A DNA stretch of 64,000 bases from Oscillospiraceae bacterium (GCA_015066625.1 SVOC01000004.1:62001-126000), one strand, 5' to 3'; positions 18,145-27,911 are shown, numbered from the stretch's first letter. Translations and numbers: made by a program. The notes: generated by a model not told the origin, from the letters alone.

Positions 18145-19297
18145 AAACATTATCCTGCTGACCTGCGTAGAAATCAACGGGGAACCAATTCTGCGTGAAC
18201 GAAGGTGCGGAAAGACGCTTTTCCGAATACTGACCTGCAAAGAATGCGGTGGCTTCAAGGTGGTCAAGCTCAAAATCGGGCTGTGCATCGGTTTCCGTAA
18301 CAATGACGTTTTTGCCGTCAACGGTAATTGCAAGCTTTTCATCCTTTTTGTAGCCGTGAACAAGCACATTCAGTGTGCCGCTGCAAAGATTCATTCTCTG
18401 TGCCTTGATCGCAAGGAAGCCTTCAATGAACTTTGCATAGTTAAGAATGTTCGTCTGCTCAACGTGGCATACGGACATTCCGCAGCAGATTTTCTGCATA
18501 TACGAGCACAGTGCGGTGTCGTATACAGGTACCGTAAATGCAACGCTTTCGCATTCCGTTGTTTTCATTGCACAAAGGAAAAAATCAAGCAAATCATCAA
18601 CGTTGACAGCCTTGAATTCGGAAAAATGACCCTTGCAGTTTGTGGTGAAATATCCTTTGAAACTGTCGCCGTCATAAACCGCATAAGGGGTGCTGCGCCA
18701 GCTTCTGAGAATATCAAGCATATCCTCTTCGTTACGGACAACATAATAGGGCTGAGCCTCGTTAAACTCATTGATTTTTGCGAAAAGCTCCGTATCTTTT
18801 TCCGTAATTTCCCTTGCGGTAAAGGTCGTTTCCGTATTGCCGTTTCTCAGACGGCTGATGTTGCCGATGTTGATTTCAAAATGAAGTGCATTGCCCGAAG
18901 GTGCATAGCCGAAATATTCATATCTCTGCCTCTGACCGCCCAGAATTGAGTAGTCATAGCCTTCCTCAATCATCCATGCCGTAACATCGTTCATCAGCTC
19001 AATCATATAGCCCTTGCGGCGGCAGTCCTTTGCAACGCCTACGTTACCGATGCCCATAATCTTCATCTTTCTTCCTGCGGCAACGGCTTCAAGGGGAAAA
19101 CAGCCTATGGCGGCTTTGATAACACCGTCCTCCTTGAGAATCATATTCCTTTCGCCGCAATTGAATTTATCCTTGTAAAGCTTGGGAAGAAGGTCCATAA
19201 AATTGTTGTGGGGTTCTTCCGAGAAAAATATATCGTTAAGTGCCGCAATAAGCTCTTTTTCGTCGCTTTTACAGCCGAAGCCTTTGGTGATTTCCAT
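18143..19297 (-). CDS. Eis-like GNAT N-acetyltransferase
   Basis: A 384-aa protein with the three-part layout of Eis-type acetyltransferases: an N-terminal GNAT domain (about 1-150) with the acetyl-CoA motif VGVAKDCRRKGYMIELM (about 86-102), a second GNAT-like middle domain, and a C-terminal SCP2-like sterol-carrier fold (about 285-384). The family acetylates amines, including aminoglycosides in mycobacteria. Here the substrate is unknown. The start at 19297 lies just after the stop of the upstream carboxypeptidase gene, whose last bases ATGAGGTAA provide its ribosome site. The stop codon is formed within the end of a repeat element. Confidence 0.85.
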   Translation of the reverse strand: MEITKGFGCKSDEKELIAALNDIFFSEEPHNNFMDLLPKLYKDKFNCGERNMILKEDGVIKAAIGCFPLEAVAAGRKMKIMGIGNVGVAKDCRRKGYMIELMNDVTAWMIEEGYDYSILGGQRQRYEYFGYAPSGNALHFEINIGNISRLRNGNTETTFTAREITEKDTELFAKINEFNEAQPYYVVRNEEDMLDILRSWRSTPYAVYDGDSFKGYFTTNCKGHFSEFKAVNVDDLLDFFLCAMKTTECESVAFTVPVYDTALCSYMQKICCGMSVCHVEQTNILNYAKFIEGFLAIKAQRMNLCSGTLNVLVHGYKKDEKLAITVDGKNVIVTETDAQPDFELDHLEATAFFAGQYSEKRLSAPSFTQNWFPVDFYAGQQDNV

Positions 19298-19301
19298 ATT
19301 T

Positions 19302-20675
19302 TTACCTCATTTTCATAAAGTCGTTGTAGCTGAGAACTCTGTATTTTTTACCGTTTGAGCGCGAAGAAACCTTATCCCTCTTGCGTTTCATGAATATGAG
19401 AATTATCAGTGCAACAATAATCGCTATTGCTGCAATTCTGAATATCCAGTTTGAAAAGACGGTCTTTGCAACGGTGCCTATGGTTGCAAAAAATCCTCTT
19501 TTCACATCCATGCTTGCCACAAGGTCGATTTCCTTTATCACGTTGCCTGCGTAAAGCACCTTTGCACGGCAGATAACCTCGCCTTTTTTGACGGGTGCTT
19601 TCACAAATTCAGGCATGGTTCCCTCAACGGGTTCAACAAGCAGACTGCCCGAATCCGTACCCGCAGGCACAAGACTGTAAACGGTTTCGCCCGGTGAAAG
19701 GGTTACAAAATCCGTGGTTTTAGCATATTTTACGGGGACCTGACCCACAATCTGAGTTGTATCCGAAATGGCAACAAGCTCAATGTTTTTGAACGCCCAT
19801 TCAAACACTTCTTTTGCATCAAGGAATGCGCCGTTCTCATTAACGCCGTCACCGTCAACATCCTCAAAAACAGAGTTGAGAGCAACGCAAACATAGTTAT
19901 AGCCGTCCTTCGATGCAACCGAAACAACACAGCGGCCTGCATCTGAGGTTGAGCCTGTTTTACCTGCCTTTACATACTTGCAGTAGTAGTCCTTGTATGC
20001 ACTGTTCATAAGGTAGTTGGTGTTGAGAATGTTGCGTTCATCCTGCAGATTTGTGGCAGGAAGTCTGTATGAAGTTTTGCCCGCGATTTCCGCAAATGCG
20101 GGAAATTCCATTGCGTGAAGAATGAATTTTGCCATATCCTCGGCAGTAACATACTGGTCTTCGTCGTGCAGACCGTGAGGATTGACAAAATGGCTGTTGA
20201 CACAGCCCAGACGGGATGCAACCTCGTTCATCATGCCGATGAATTTTGCTCTGTCACCGCCGCTTATGTAATCCGCAAGCACGGTTGCGGCTTCGTTTGC
20301 ACTCTGAATAAGCAGGCTTGCAAGCAGATTGTAAACCGTCACAACCTCGCCGGCTTTCAGACCGCCCAGCGAACTGCCCGTGCCGTCAAGCTCTCTTATG
20401 CAGGATTCCTGGACGGTAACGGGTGTGTTAAGGTCAGTGCAGTTTTCAAGCACAACAATGGCTGTAATAACTTTTGTGAGGCTTGCAGGGGGAGTCTGCT
20501 TACCTGCGTTTTTCCTGAAAATCACCTCACCGTTATCGGAGCTGACAAGGAGCAGACAATCCGAATAAAGCCCTAACGATTCCATTTCTTCATCATATGC
20601 GGCGTTTGCACCCACAAAGGAAAATCCGCTTGTCAGCACCGCAATTATCATAAGTATACTTAATATCTTTTTCAT
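19302..20675 (-). CDS. D-alanyl-D-alanine carboxypeptidase (S11, DacF/PBP5-like)
   Basis: A 457-aa serine-type penicillin-binding protein that trims the terminal D-Ala of peptidoglycan pentapeptides. It has a signal peptide (about 1-25), then the S-x-x-K site in PASLTKV (about 63-69), S-x-N in QSANEAAT (about 118-125), and K-T-G in KAGKTGSTSDAG (about 237-248). The PBP5 C-terminal beta domain follows, then a membrane anchor at about 408-430 and a basic cytosolic tail. A C-terminal anchor is typical of the vegetative and sporulation D,D-carboxypeptidases of Firmicutes. It is the first gene of the - strand run and is divergent from the phosphoesterase at 20851. Confidence 0.93.
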   Translation of the reverse strand: MKKILSILMIIAVLTSGFSFVGANAAYDEEMESLGLYSDCLLLVSSDNGEVIFRKNAGKQTPPASLTKVITAIVVLENCTDLNTPVTVQESCIRELDGTGSSLGGLKAGEVVTVYNLLASLLIQSANEAATVLADYISGGDRAKFIGMMNEVASRLGCVNSHFVNPHGLHDEDQYVTAEDMAKFILHAMEFPAFAEIAGKTSYRLPATNLQDERNILNTNYLMNSAYKDYYCKYVKAGKTGSTSDAGRCVVSVASKDGYNYVCVALNSVFEDVDGDGVNENGAFLDAKEVFEWAFKNIELVAISDTTQIVGQVPVKYAKTTDFVTLSPGETVYSLVPAGTDSGSLLVEPVEGTMPEFVKAPVKKGEVICRAKVLYAGNVIKEIDLVASMDVKRGFFATIGTVAKTVFSNWIFRIAAIAIIVALIILIFMKRKRDKVSSRSNGKKYRVLSYNDFMKMR

Positions 20676-20718
20676 TTCAAAACACCGTAAATCAATTATT
20701 TTGTCACAGACAAAACCA

Positions 20719-20724
20719 ATTATA
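20719..20724 (-). promoter_or_regulatory. Extended -10 for the carboxypeptidase gene
   Basis: The - strand reads TGTTATAAT, with the hexamer at 20724-20719, 44 bases before the start codon. No good -35 is evident, consistent with extended -10 dependence. Confidence 0.5.
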
Positions 20725-20786
20725 ACATAAAATAATGAATAAATAAATAGTTTTGCATACGATTTTTATTTTTAACGGGATGTGCC

Positions 20787-20815
20787 TTGATTTTTTCGGT
20801 GGGTTGAGGTATATT
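20787..20815 (+). promoter_or_regulatory. Sigma-A promoter for the phosphoesterase gene
   Basis: TTGATT (20787-20792), a 17-base spacer, TATATT (20810-20815). It lies 35 bases upstream of the start at 20851. Confidence 0.65.
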
Positions 20816-20850
20816 AAGATAAATAATTAAACTTCGGGAGCGTTTGCTTT

Positions 20851-21543
20851 ATGGTATATGTAACGGGCGATATGCACGGCGATTTTTCACGCTTTGATTC
20901 ACCTGCGATAAAACAGCTCAAAAAGGGCGATACACTCATTGTCTGCGGAGATTTCGGTTTTGTGTGGGATAACAGCAAAATCGAACAGAAAATCCTTAAA
21001 AAGCTGGGCAACAAAAAATTCAATATCTGCTTTATCGACGGTACACACGAAAATTTTGAGCTGCTCAATGCTTACCCCGTCACCGAATGGAACGGCGGTA
21101 AGGTTCACAACATCTGCGGCAACCTTTACCATATGATGAGAGGTCAGATTTTTAAAATCGACAATATGACCTTCTTCACAATGGGCGGCGGCGAAAGCCC
21201 CGATATAGACATCCGTTTTGAAGAAAAAGCCTGGTCGAAATACGAATTTCCCAGCCGTGAGGAGCTTCTTGAAGGTGCGGCAAATCTCGAAAAGCAGAAT
21301 TGCAGGGTGGATTACGTTATCACCCACGAGCCTCCCGTTAAAATCAAGGGCTTTTTGAAGCTGAAAGACAGCGAAACCGCAAGCGTTACGGGTCTTAACA
21401 CATACCTGGAAGAGCTTTCCGAAGCCTGCGTTTTCAGACGCTGGTTCTTCGGCTCCATGCATCTGGATAAATACATTTCCAACTCCCATATTGCAGTTTA
21501 TTATAACGTAATCAACGCCATAACCGGCGAAGTGCAAAGATAA
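20851..21543 (+). CDS. Metallophosphoesterase (calcineurin-like)
   Basis: A 230-aa cytoplasmic phosphoesterase with the binuclear-metal motifs in order: GDMHGDFSRF (D-x-H, about 6-15), CGDFG (GD, about 31-35), GTHEN (the GNHE equivalent, with Thr in place of Asn, about 64-68) and THEPP near residue 163. No signal peptide. Substrates in this superfamily range from phosphoproteins to cyclic nucleotides and nucleotides, and I cannot assign one. The GTHEN variant of GNHE/D is the only oddity. A terminator-like hairpin separates it from the next gene. Confidence 0.85.
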   Translation: MVYVTGDMHGDFSRFDSPAIKQLKKGDTLIVCGDFGFVWDNSKIEQKILKKLGNKKFNICFIDGTHENFELLNAYPVTEWNGGKVHNICGNLYHMMRGQIFKIDNMTFFTMGGGESPDIDIRFEEKAWSKYEFPSREELLEGAANLEKQNCRVDYVITHEPPVKIKGFLKLKDSETASVTGLNTYLEELSEACVFRRWFFGSMHLDKYISNSHIAVYYNVINAITGEVQR

Positions 21544-21546
21544 AAC

Positions 21547-21570
21547 AAAATCCGTCGCAAGGCGGATTTT
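21547..21570 (+). terminator. Hairpin-T tract between phosphoesterase and GH39-like gene
   Basis: AAAATCCG / CGGATTTT arms (21547-21554 / 21563-21570) followed by TT and then the ribosome site of the next gene. It may only partly stop transcription, since the next gene starts 17 bases later. Confidence 0.55.
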
Positions 21571-21587
21571 TTGATAGGAGAATAACT

Positions 21588-23249
21588 ATGAAACAATTCT
21601 TTTCCGCCCTTCTTGCGGCGATAATCGGTTTTTTCGGAACTCTTTCGGCAAACATCACCGACCTTGTGAATAACTATGAATTCACCGTTGATGCCTCGCG
21701 ATGCGGCAGTGTGCTTTCAAACCCTGCAAGCAACGTAAATATCTGGTCAATCGACGGCAATCCCTTTGTAAATCAGAAAAACAATGAAGAATACGACATT
21801 TTTGATTTTGTCAATTATGTTCAGTTCATGCAGTGTACGGGCGGCAATGCGGACAGAGATTTATTTATTGACCCTCTGGACAGAACAGTGCTTGATGACT
21901 ACGATTTTACCGTGCTTATCGATAATTGCAGAGGTGTTCTTGAACTGGGCGCAAAGCCCATGCTGAAGCTTGGCAGCGTGCCCCTCAAATATTCCGCAAA
22001 AGCAAACACCGATGCGGAATTCAGCACCAATATCTATCCGCCCGACGACTACAATGTCTATTACAATTATATAGCTGCCATATGTCAGGCGCTTGTTGAC
22101 GAATTCGGCAAGGATGAAGTTCTGACCTGGCGTTTCGGAGTTATGACCGAATATGAAAACGCTTCCTGGTTTATGGCAAACAGCGGCGACCCCGATGAAT
22201 CTGCCGTCGAATTCTGCAAGCTCTATGATTATACGGTTGCGGCACTTGTTGACGTTATCGGCGATGTTTTTGTCGGCGCACATTCAATGACCGTTACAGA
22301 GGGTCTGTGGGATGAGGCGTATTTCATCCGTCACTGTGCAGAGGGCACTAACTACAAAACAGGCGAAAAAGGTACAAGAATCTGCTATCTTTCCGCTTCA
22401 TTTTACGATTCAACTCCCGGCGATTTCACCGACGGCAAAACCCTTGCGGAAACAATAGATTATCTTCGCAAAACAGCCGAAAAATACGGTCTGAATAACC
22501 TTATTTACGGCATTGACGAGGGCAGGATTCTTTGCGGTAATACAAGCGGTGCAATCGATGACCAGCTTCTGACCCGCACCTGCGGCTTTACCTATCAGGC
22601 GGCGTACGATGCAAGAATGTACCGCACAATGTTTATGAACGATATCAACTATTTTTCATCCTGGGCGTACCTTTCAAACGGTCTGCTTGACGGTAATCCC
22701 ACCGTCAGCTATTATGTAGCAAAAAATGCGGCGGAATTTGAAGGTGCAAGGCTTGCAAAAACGGAAAAAACGGGCAGAGGATGGGTGCCCAAGGCAGAGG
22801 TTGAGGCCGTTTCCGCTTACGACGAAGGCACTCAGACCCTTCGCATAATGGCATACAACTTCAAGAATAAGGTTGATTACAAAGCTCCTGCTGACCTGGA
22901 TTTTACGGTCAACGCACCGCAGTTTGAGGGTAAAACCGTAAAGATTACCGCCTATGTTATCGATGATAACTGCAACTGGTTTGACGAATGGCAGCAGGAC
23001 AGAATCACTTACGGTATCGGCGATGAATGTTTTTCATGGTCACCCGACGACCCTGAGGTTGACAACCCCACAACTCTTTCAGACCCCGATGCAAGAGAGC
23101 TTTATTTCACACAGCTCAAACCGAAATATTACGAATGCTCAAAGCTTGTGCCCGTTACTCAGACCGTAACGGCTGAAAACGGCACAATAGACCTGAATAT
23201 TACTCTCCAACCCAACGGGGTAGTGTTCTATGAAATAACGGAAATCTGA
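21588..23249 (+). CDS. Putative secreted glycoside hydrolase (GH39-like, clan GH-A)
   Basis: A 553-aa protein with a signal-peptide-like N-terminus (about 1-22), a TIM-barrel-like region (about 40-420) and a C-terminal beta domain. WRFGVMTEYENASW (about 182-195) sits where clan GH-A enzymes carry the acid/base Glu, in the position of the family's N-E-x motif, and YGIDEGRIL (about 304-312) is a candidate nucleophile strand. SSWAYLSNGL and the late Gly-rich segments resemble GH39 beta-xylosidase/iduronidase-type proteins. The standard Asn-Glu is replaced by Thr-Glu. The assignment is by motif position only, so the sugar substrate is open. It has an AGGAGAA ribosome site. Confidence 0.6.
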   Translation: MKQFFSALLAAIIGFFGTLSANITDLVNNYEFTVDASRCGSVLSNPASNVNIWSIDGNPFVNQKNNEEYDIFDFVNYVQFMQCTGGNADRDLFIDPLDRTVLDDYDFTVLIDNCRGVLELGAKPMLKLGSVPLKYSAKANTDAEFSTNIYPPDDYNVYYNYIAAICQALVDEFGKDEVLTWRFGVMTEYENASWFMANSGDPDESAVEFCKLYDYTVAALVDVIGDVFVGAHSMTVTEGLWDEAYFIRHCAEGTNYKTGEKGTRICYLSASFYDSTPGDFTDGKTLAETIDYLRKTAEKYGLNNLIYGIDEGRILCGNTSGAIDDQLLTRTCGFTYQAAYDARMYRTMFMNDINYFSSWAYLSNGLLDGNPTVSYYVAKNAAEFEGARLAKTEKTGRGWVPKAEVEAVSAYDEGTQTLRIMAYNFKNKVDYKAPADLDFTVNAPQFEGKTVKITAYVIDDNCNWFDEWQQDRITYGIGDECFSWSPDDPEVDNPTTLSDPDARELYFTQLKPKYYECSKLVPVTQTVTAENGTIDLNITLQPNGVVFYEITEI

Positions 23250-23312
23250 TAAAAGACAGCAAAAAACAGTCAAATTTATGGCTTTACTGCGTTAAAAATT
23301 TGTTCACACCCA

Positions 23313-23341
23313 TTGACAGGCTGAACAAAAAGTGTTAATAT
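23313..23341 (+). promoter_or_regulatory. Strong sigma-A promoter of the triple CxxC-H-C gene
   Basis: Consensus TTGACA (23313-23318), a 17-base spacer, TAATAT (23336-23341), with TG at -14/-15 positions. It lies 60 bases before the ATG. Confidence 0.75.
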
Positions 23342-23401
23342 TAGTTATCTTTGATGTTAAATTCATCGGGGACAAATACAATTACGAAAGGACAGACCAA
23401 A

Positions 23402-23893
23402 ATGAAAAAGTTTTTAGCAATCGTTTTCGCACTCATCTTTGCTCTTTCAGCATGCACAGTAGCATTCGCAGGCGCAGATGATCTCACTTGTGACACATGC
23501 CTTGCAAAGCTCGCTGACGAGAAAGCTTACAACGCTCACGTAAACGGCGGCTGCCTTGTTGATTTCAAAGCTTGCCAGTATTGTGAAGCTAAGGTTGCAA
23601 CTGCAAACCTTGAAGCTCACGAAGCAGAGTGCCCCAAGGGCGCAAGCGCTTGTGACAAGTGCGGCGCAGACCTTGCAAACAAAGCAGCAGCAGATGCTCA
23701 CGAATGTGCTCCCGCAGATATCGCAAACAATGTTCTTGACAAGGCTATCGACGCTCTCAAGAACGTTGACTGGGCAGACGTAGCAAACAAGATTGTTGAC
23801 GCTGTTAAGGGCATCGACTTCGAAGGCATCATCGCTAAGATTAAGCCTATCTTTGAGAAGGTTGTTGAGCTTGTAAAGGGCTTCGCAGCATAA
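23402..23893 (+). CDS. Secreted protein with three CxxC-H-C modules, unknown function
   Basis: A 163-aa protein of no recognised family. An N-terminal signal peptide (about 1-24) includes ALSAC, which could be a lipobox or part of a normal signal followed by AFAGA cleavage. Three similar segments follow: TCDTC with a later H and C (about 29-51), ACQYC...H...C (about 56-76) and ACDKC...H...C (about 81-101). Each has the spacing C-x2-C, then roughly 12-14 residues, H, 4-5 residues, C, as in C2HC zinc modules, which are unusual outside the cell. The C-terminal half (about 105-163) is a Lys/Asp/Val amphipathic repeat. The ATG at 23402 is the only one starting a signal peptide. Codon choice is strongly biased, suggesting high expression, in keeping with the strong promoter. 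Confidence 0.7.
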   Translation: MKKFLAIVFALIFALSACTVAFAGADDLTCDTCLAKLADEKAYNAHVNGGCLVDFKACQYCEAKVATANLEAHEAECPKGASACDKCGADLANKAAADAHECAPADIANNVLDKAIDALKNVDWADVANKIVDAVKGIDFEGIIAKIKPIFEKVVELVKGFAA

Positions 23894-23913
23894 TTTAATT
23901 TCTCATAAAACAT

Positions 23914-23939
23914 AAGAGCTGTCCGTGAGGGCAGCTCTT
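23914..23939. terminator. Bidirectional terminator
   Basis: AAGAGCTGTCC-GTGA-GGGCAGCTCTT, followed by TTTTTCTTT on the + strand. It lies between the converging secreted-protein gene and the rlmD-like gene. Confidence 0.8.
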
Positions 23940-23950
23940 TTTCTTTGCCT

Positions 23951-25117
23951 TTATCTTGTAAGTAAAACCACACATTCTATATGGTTTGTGTGAGGAAACA
24001 TATCCACGGGGCAGATTTTGCGTACTTTATACCCCTTTTTTGTAATCATCTGCAAATCTCTTGCAAGGGTTTCGGGGTTGCAGGAGATATAGACAACCTT
24101 TTCAGGTGCGGCAACGGCAAGCGAATCAATGAATTTTTTGCTGCTTCCCGAGCGGGGAGGGTCCATAAAAACAACATCGAATCTTTCGCCGTTTTCCGCA
24201 AGCTCCTGCATAAAGTCGCCTGCATCCGCACAGTAAAACCGTGCATTTTTTGAGTCGTTTCGTTTTGCGTTGGAGATTGCATCCTTCACCGCATCGGGGT
24301 TAAGTTCAACGCCGATGACATTGCCTGCGGTTTTTGCCGCAACAAGTCCGATTGTGCCTATGCCGCAATAAGCATCAAGCACCTTTGTATCATTATCAAG
24401 CTCTGCAAGCTCCATTGCCTTGCCGTAAAGCTTTTCCGTCTGCACGGGGTTAATCTGATAAAAGGATTTGGGAGAAATTCTGAATACACAGCCGCAGAGA
24501 GTATCTTCAATATAGCCGTTGCCGTAGAGAATTTCTTCTCTGTCACCCAGCACAAGGTTTGTATCCTTGGGGTTGATGTTAAGCACAACGGTTGTGATTT
24601 CGGGGTGCATTTCAAGCAGTGCGGCGGTAAATTTTTTCTTCATGGGGAAGTATCCGCTTGCGCCTACGATTACAACCATTACCTGACCGCTTGAAAAACC
24701 TCTTTTGACAAGCACGTGACGGAGAAAGCCGGTGCCCTTATCCTCGTCATAAGTCCGGATTTTGAATTTGGGCACCATATTGCGGATATCAACAATAATC
24801 TTGTCGGCAATTTCATCCTCTGTCATACAGCTGTCAACAGAAACTATTCTGTGACTGCCCGACTGATAAACGCCAGATATGATTTTGCCGCTTTTTGTTC
24901 TGCCGAATGCCGCCTGCACTTTGTTACGGTAGTGATAAGGATTATCCATACCGATTATTTTTTCTACCTTGCCGAATTTTTTCAGCAGTATTTCGCACCT
25001 TGCCTGCTTCCATTTAAGCTGACGCTCATAGGTCATATTCTGAAGCTGGCAGCCGCCGCATTTTTTTGCAAGAGGGCAGGCATCGGGATTTGTTTTTAAG
25101 TTTGATTTATTTGACAT
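23951..25117 (-). CDS. 23S rRNA (uracil-5-)-methyltransferase, RlmD/RumA type
   Basis: A 388-aa SAM-dependent RNA methyltransferase with the catalytic Cys in VVYISCNPETLARD (about 340-353), an AdoMet site DAYCGIGTIGL (about 243-253) and the N-terminal Fe-S cysteines ACPLAKKCGGCQ (about 13-24). The family makes m5U in 23S rRNA. The usual N-terminal TRAM domain is missing, so the protein is shorter than E. coli RlmD (433 aa). The exact target uridine is uncertain. It is convergent with the secreted protein and has secA directly upstream on the same strand, 17 bases away. Confidence 0.85.
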   Translation of the reverse strand: MSNKSNLKTNPDACPLAKKCGGCQLQNMTYERQLKWKQARCEILLKKFGKVEKIIGMDNPYHYRNKVQAAFGRTKSGKIISGVYQSGSHRIVSVDSCMTEDEIADKIIVDIRNMVPKFKIRTYDEDKGTGFLRHVLVKRGFSSGQVMVVIVGASGYFPMKKKFTAALLEMHPEITTVVLNINPKDTNLVLGDREEILYGNGYIEDTLCGCVFRISPKSFYQINPVQTEKLYGKAMELAELDNDTKVLDAYCGIGTIGLVAAKTAGNVIGVELNPDAVKDAISNAKRNDSKNARFYCADAGDFMQELAENGERFDVVFMDPPRSGSSKKFIDSLAVAAPEKVVYISCNPETLARDLQMITKKGYKVRKICPVDMFPHTNHIECVVLLTR

Positions 25118-25133
25118 AATGATTCAATTCACC

Positions 25134-27884
25134 TTACTGCCTTGTACCGCCGCAGCACTTCTTATACTTTTTACCGCTTCCGCAGGGGCAGGGGTCATTG
25201 GGACCTGCCTTTTCTTTCTTTCTGACGGGCTGCTTTTTATCCGTGCCGTCCGATGAGCCGCCGCCTGTTGCGGTTATTTTTGCGGTCTGCTCACGCTTTG
25301 TTTCTTCCTGACTTCTGATAACGATGGTCAGAATCTGTCTTGCGGTATCTTCACGGATTGACTCAATCATTCCGTCAAACATTTCGGAGCCTATATTTCT
25401 GTAAGCAACAACGGGGTCTGTCTGACCGTATGCTCTCAGACCGATACCTCGGCGGAGCTGGTCCATTGCGTCAATGTGATCCATCCAGTATCTGTCAACG
25501 GTGCGGAGAAGAACCATCTTTTCAAGCTCACGCATAATGGGTTCGCCGTTTTCGCCCAAGCCGAAAAGCTCTTCACGCTCGGTATATCTCTTCTCTGCTC
25601 TGTCAAGAAGAAGCTCGCGGGCATCCTCTTTGTCAAATCCGTCGGTAAAATCGTCATCCGATGTAAGCCAACCCTTGAACTTGCTCTTCAAGCCTTCAAT
25701 ATTCCAGTCTTTCTTTGAAATACTGTCGGAACAGAAGAAGTCAACAGCATCGTTGACGCAGTCGGTTATCATCTTCATTATAACGGGTTTAAGCTCCTCG
25801 CCGTTAAGAACCTGATTGCGCTGTGTGTAGATAAGCTCTCTCTGGCGGTTCATAACATCGTCGTACTGAAGAACGCTCTTTCTTATGCCGAAGTTTCTGC
25901 CTTCAATGTTCTTCTGTGCGGTTTCAATGGAGTTTGTAACCATCTTTGCCTCAATAGGCATATCTTCGGGAGTTTTAAGCATATTCATCACGTTGGTAAG
26001 TCTTTCACCGCCGAAAATACGCATAAGGTCATCATCAAGTGAAAGGAAGAAACGGCTTGCACCGGGGTCGCCCTGACGGCCTGCACGGCCGCGGAGCTGG
26101 TTGTCGATTCGTCTTGATTCGTGACGTTCCGTACCGATTATGAACAGACCGCCTGCCTCACGCACTTTTGCTGCCTCAGGCTCAATCTGCTCATCATATT
26201 TCTTTTCAAGCGCGGCATATTCCGCTCTTGCATTAAGGATTTCTTCGTTATCCGTTTCTGCAAAGCCCGTTGCCTCGGCAATAAGCTCTTCGGTGTAGCC
26301 CTTCTTACGAAGCTCGGATTTTGCAAGGTATTCGGAGTTACCGCCGAGCTTGATATCCGTACCGCGGCCCGCCATATTTGTAGCGATTGTTACGGCATAG
26401 GGCTTACCTGCCTGAGCAACAATTTCCGCTTCCTTTTCGTGATGCTTTGCGTTGAGAACCTCGTGCTTTATACCTCTTCTTTTCAGAATTGTGCTGAGAA
26501 GCTCAGATTTTTCGATTGATGCGGTACCGATAAGCACTGGCTGACCCTTTGCGTGACATTCCTCAACAACAGCCATAATGGCTTCATACTTTGCCTTTTC
26601 AGTCTTATACACAACATCCGCCATATCGTTTCTTATCATGGGCTTGTTGGTGGGGATTTCGATAACGTCAAGGCTGTAAATCTGATTGAATTCGGTTTCT
26701 TCGGTCATTGCGGTACCTGTCATACCCGAAAGCTTTTTGTAAAGACGGAAATAATTCTGGAATGTAATGGTTGCAAGAGTTTTGCTTTCGTGCTCAACAT
26801 TAACGTTTTCCTTTGCTTCAATTGCCTGATGCAGACCCTCATTGTAGCGTCTGCCCATCATAATACGGCCCGTGAATTCGTCAACGATAAGCACCTGATT
26901 ATCCTTGACAACATAGTCAACGTCACGGCGCATAACACCGTTTGCCTTGATTGCCTGATTGATGTGGTGAAGCACCGTCATATTCTCGGGGTCCATAAGG
27001 TTTTCGATATTGAAAAATGACTCTGCCTTGGCAACACCGCTTTTGGTAAGGGTTGCTGTCTTTGCCTTTTCGTCAACAACGTAATCGCAGTTATCGTCAA
27101 CAAGGTCTTCAATATTTTCTTTTGAGTTGACTTCCTTGATTCTCACGCATTTAAGCATTGTTGCAAAACGGTTGGCGGTTTTATAAAGCTCTGTTGACTT
27201 CTCGCCTCTGCCTGAAATGATAAGGGGAGTTCTCGCTTCATCAATAAGAATGGAGTCAACCTCGTCCACGATTGCAAAGCTGTGGCCTCTCTGAACCTTA
27301 TGTTCCTTATAAACAACCATATTGTCACGAAGGTAATCGAAGCCCATTTCGTTATTAGTGCCGTAGGTGATATCTGCGGCATAGGCTTCTTTTCTTTCGG
27401 GGTTTTCTTTTTCGTGAATGATAAGACCTACGGTAAGACCCATAAAACGGTACACCTTGCCCATCCATTCGCTGTCACGGCGTGCAAGATAATCATTGAC
27501 GGTAACAATGTGAACACCCTCGCCCGAAAGTGCGTTAAGATATGCAGGCAGGGTTGCAACAAGGGTTTTACCTTCACCCGTTCTCATTTCGGCAATTCTG
27601 CCCTGATGAAGAATGATGCCGCCGATAATCTGCACGGGGAAATGCTTAAGACCGATAACACGCCACGATGCCTCACGGCAGGCAGCAAATGCCTCGGGAA
27701 GAATATCGTCAAGAGTTTCGCCGTTTGCAAGACGCTGCTTGAATTCGGGAGTTTTTGCCTGAAGCTGTTCATCCGTAAGCTTTGAAAATTCATCTTCCAG
27801 TTTAAGCACCTTATCGCAAAGAGGGCGTATGCGCTTTATTTCCTTTGTTGAGTAATCGCCGAAAAGTTTTGTTAAAAGACCCAT
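25134..27884 (-). CDS. secA: Preprotein translocase ATPase SecA
   Basis: The motor ATPase that pushes unfolded proteins through SecYEG. The 916-aa product has Walker A in [10 protein letters not shown] (about 102-111), the DEAD motif as [14 protein letters not shown] (about 205-218), the preprotein cross-linking domain, motif VI in [12 protein letters not shown], and the C-terminal zinc-binding [13 protein letters not shown]. The ATG at 27884 has an AGGTGG ribosome site five bases upstream. An earlier in-frame GTG at 27893 overlaps that site and is rejected. It is transcribed with the RlmD-like gene. Confidence 0.97.
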   Translation of the reverse strand: MGLLTKLFGDYSTKEIKRIRPLCDKVLKLEDEFSKLTDEQLQAKTPEFKQRLANGETLDDILPEAFAACREASWRVIGLKHFPVQIIGGIILHQGRIAEMRTGEGKTLVATLPAYLNALSGEGVHIVTVNDYLARRDSEWMGKVYRFMGLTVGLIIHEKENPERKEAYAADITYGTNNEMGFDYLRDNMVVYKEHKVQRGHSFAIVDEVDSILIDEARTPLIISGRGEKSTELYKTANRFATMLKCVRIKEVNSKENIEDLVDDNCDYVVDEKAKTATLTKSGVAKAESFFNIENLMDPENMTVLHHINQAIKANGVMRRDVDYVVKDNQVLIVDEFTGRIMMGRRYNEGLHQAIEAKENVNVEHESKTLATITFQNYFRLYKKLSGMTGTAMTEETEFNQIYSLDVIEIPTNKPMIRNDMADVVYKTEKAKYEAIMAVVEECHAKGQPVLIGTASIEKSELLSTILKRRGIKHEVLNAKHHEKEAEIVAQAGKPYAVTIATNMAGRGTDIKLGGNSEYLAKSELRKKGYTEELIAEATGFAETDNEEILNARAEYAALEKKYDEQIEPEAAKVREAGGLFIIGTERHESRRIDNQLRGRAGRQGDPGASRFFLSLDDDLMRIFGGERLTNVMNMLKTPEDMPIEAKMVTNSIETAQKNIEGRNFGIRKSVLQYDDVMNRQRELIYTQRNQVLNGEELKPVIMKMITDCVNDAVDFFCSDSISKKDWNIEGLKSKFKGWLTSDDDFTDGFDKEDARELLLDRAEKRYTEREELFGLGENGEPIMRELEKMVLLRTVDRYWMDHIDAMDQLRRGIGLRAYGQTDPVVAYRNIGSEMFDGMIESIREDTARQILTIVIRSQEETKREQTAKITATGGGSSDGTDKKQPVRKKEKAGPNDPCPCGSGKKYKKCCGGTRQ

Positions 27885-27911
27885 TTTGACCACCTCGAAG
27901 GTATTTTTGTA

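Noticed and set aside
18065-18949. A 294-codon + strand ORF starting in the repeat element and running against the Eis-like gene
   Set aside because: It begins in repeat sequence shared with other copies and has no recognisable protein features. The - strand frame has a full GNAT/Eis layout.
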